Assembly (NCBI RefSeq): GCF_047717795.1
Contig: NZ_CP159808.1
Coordinates: 1,798,001-1,862,000, forward strand
Source: Marisalimonas sp016777705
GTDB taxonomy: Bacteria; Pseudomonadota; Alphaproteobacteria; Puniceispirillales; Marisalimonadaceae
Reading direction: 5' to 3'
DNA length: 64,000 bases
The notes beneath the pieces are model-generated. The model had not been told where the DNA came from, searched no databases, and saw only the letters and a program-made list of their open reading frames with translations. The translations under genes and the position numbers were made by a program. This document shows, piece by piece, positions 63,697 through 64,000 of this stretch. Every line of letters starts with the position of its first letter. Positions within the stretch are counted from its first letter, which is position 1.

Positions 63697-64000
63697 ATGG
63701 AAGAACTTTGGAAACTTGACGCTTTTGAAATTTCAAAATTATTTAAAAAAAAAGAAGTATCTGCAGTTGAAATTTGTCAACAAACAATCAGTCACATTCA
63801 AAATACTAATCCAAAAATAAATGCTATTGTCGTTGATACTTTTGAAGAAGCAAAAAAGACAGCTCAACTACTTGATAAAAAAATAAGTAACAATGAAAAA
63901 TTAGGAGAACTTGCTGGAGTTCCTGTAACTGTTAAAGTTAATACAGACCAAGTAGGCTTTGCTAGCACTAATGGCTTAAGAATACAAAAGGATCTGATTG
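63697..64000 (+). CDS. Amidase-family protein, N-terminal part (truncated by window edge)
   Basis: The first 101 residues of an amidase-signature-family enzyme: MEELWKLDAFEISKLFKKKE, then NPKINAIVVDTFEEA and GELAGVPVTVKVN with the catalytic lysine of the Ser-cisSer-Lys triad region. TTGGGAGAAC precedes the ATG. The serine part lies beyond the window. It may be an amidohydrolase or GatA-like protein; the exact type cannot be settled here. Confidence 0.85.
   Translation, partial: MEELWKLDAFEISKLFKKKEVSAVEICQQTISHIQNTNPKINAIVVDTFEEAKKTAQLLDKKISNNEKLGELAGVPVTVKVNTDQVGFASTNGLRIQKDLI

Noticed and set aside
1..64000. Mobile elements, prophage or CRISPR arrays
   Set aside because: No transposase, integrase, phage structural gene or regularly spaced repeat was seen.

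Overview
The window is a gene-dense, AT-rich stretch of a bacterial chromosome. Genes lie on both strands, most gaps are short, and no gap reaches 300 bp. There is no rRNA, tRNA, CRISPR array, insertion sequence or prophage that I can see. The gene set suggests a streamlined, aerobic, probably marine alphaproteobacterium: a two-domain dCTP deaminase, IalB-like and DUF6494/DUF6505/DUF5076-type proteins, a propionyl-CoA carboxylase/mutase route, and a membrane-bound formate dehydrogenase with its alphaproteobacterial accessory genes. The lineage is inferred from gene content and low GC, not from a marker gene.

Layout. 1-5 kb: the tail of an unidentified gene, glutathione peroxidase, Bax-inhibitor-like protein, rlmN, an IalB-like exported protein and argG. 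5-14.5 kb: a quinone oxidoreductase, then a minus-strand operon pccB-pccA-mutase-prpE that turns propionate into succinyl-CoA, with the epimerase gene mce divergent from it. 14.5-23.6 kb: housekeeping genes (SprT-like, an orphan YnjD-like ATPase, folE, trkH, hslO, argF, argD, dcd, an orphan ABC-2 permease, and a recX broken by a frameshift at a run of nine A). 23.6-35 kb: acs, a CoA-transferase pair, small exported proteins, a rhodanese, dehydrogenase, exporters, a hydrolase and an M20 amidohydrolase. 35-42.6 kb: a tungstate-type ABC transporter, an Lrp-type regulator, a sulfonate/nitrate-type ABC transporter, and two sugar-acid dehydrogenases.

42.6-63.6 kb is the main feature, a formate oxidation island of about 21 kb. 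It holds two molybdenum/tungsten-type regulators facing away from each other, fdhD, a mobA-mobB fusion and moeA. It also holds a periplasmic serine protease, a 40-residue membrane miniprotein, and a WD40-cytochrome c fusion. The enzyme genes follow: cytochrome b (gamma), a small lipoprotein, the Fe-S beta subunit, the Tat-exported catalytic alpha subunit (cysteine form, not selenocysteine), a Tat-tagged small protein and a TorD-type chaperone. Last come DUF3306, DUF3305, a large cytosolic Fe-S protein, DUF6352, DUF6505, a degenerate biotin/lipoate-ligase-like protein, an Mrp-type ATPase, DUF6494 and DUF5076. Together they fit a periplasm-facing formate dehydrogenase feeding electrons to quinone, plus cofactor synthesis, metal supply (the tungstate transporter lies 6 kb upstream) and a poorly described maturation set. 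An amidase gene starts at the right edge.
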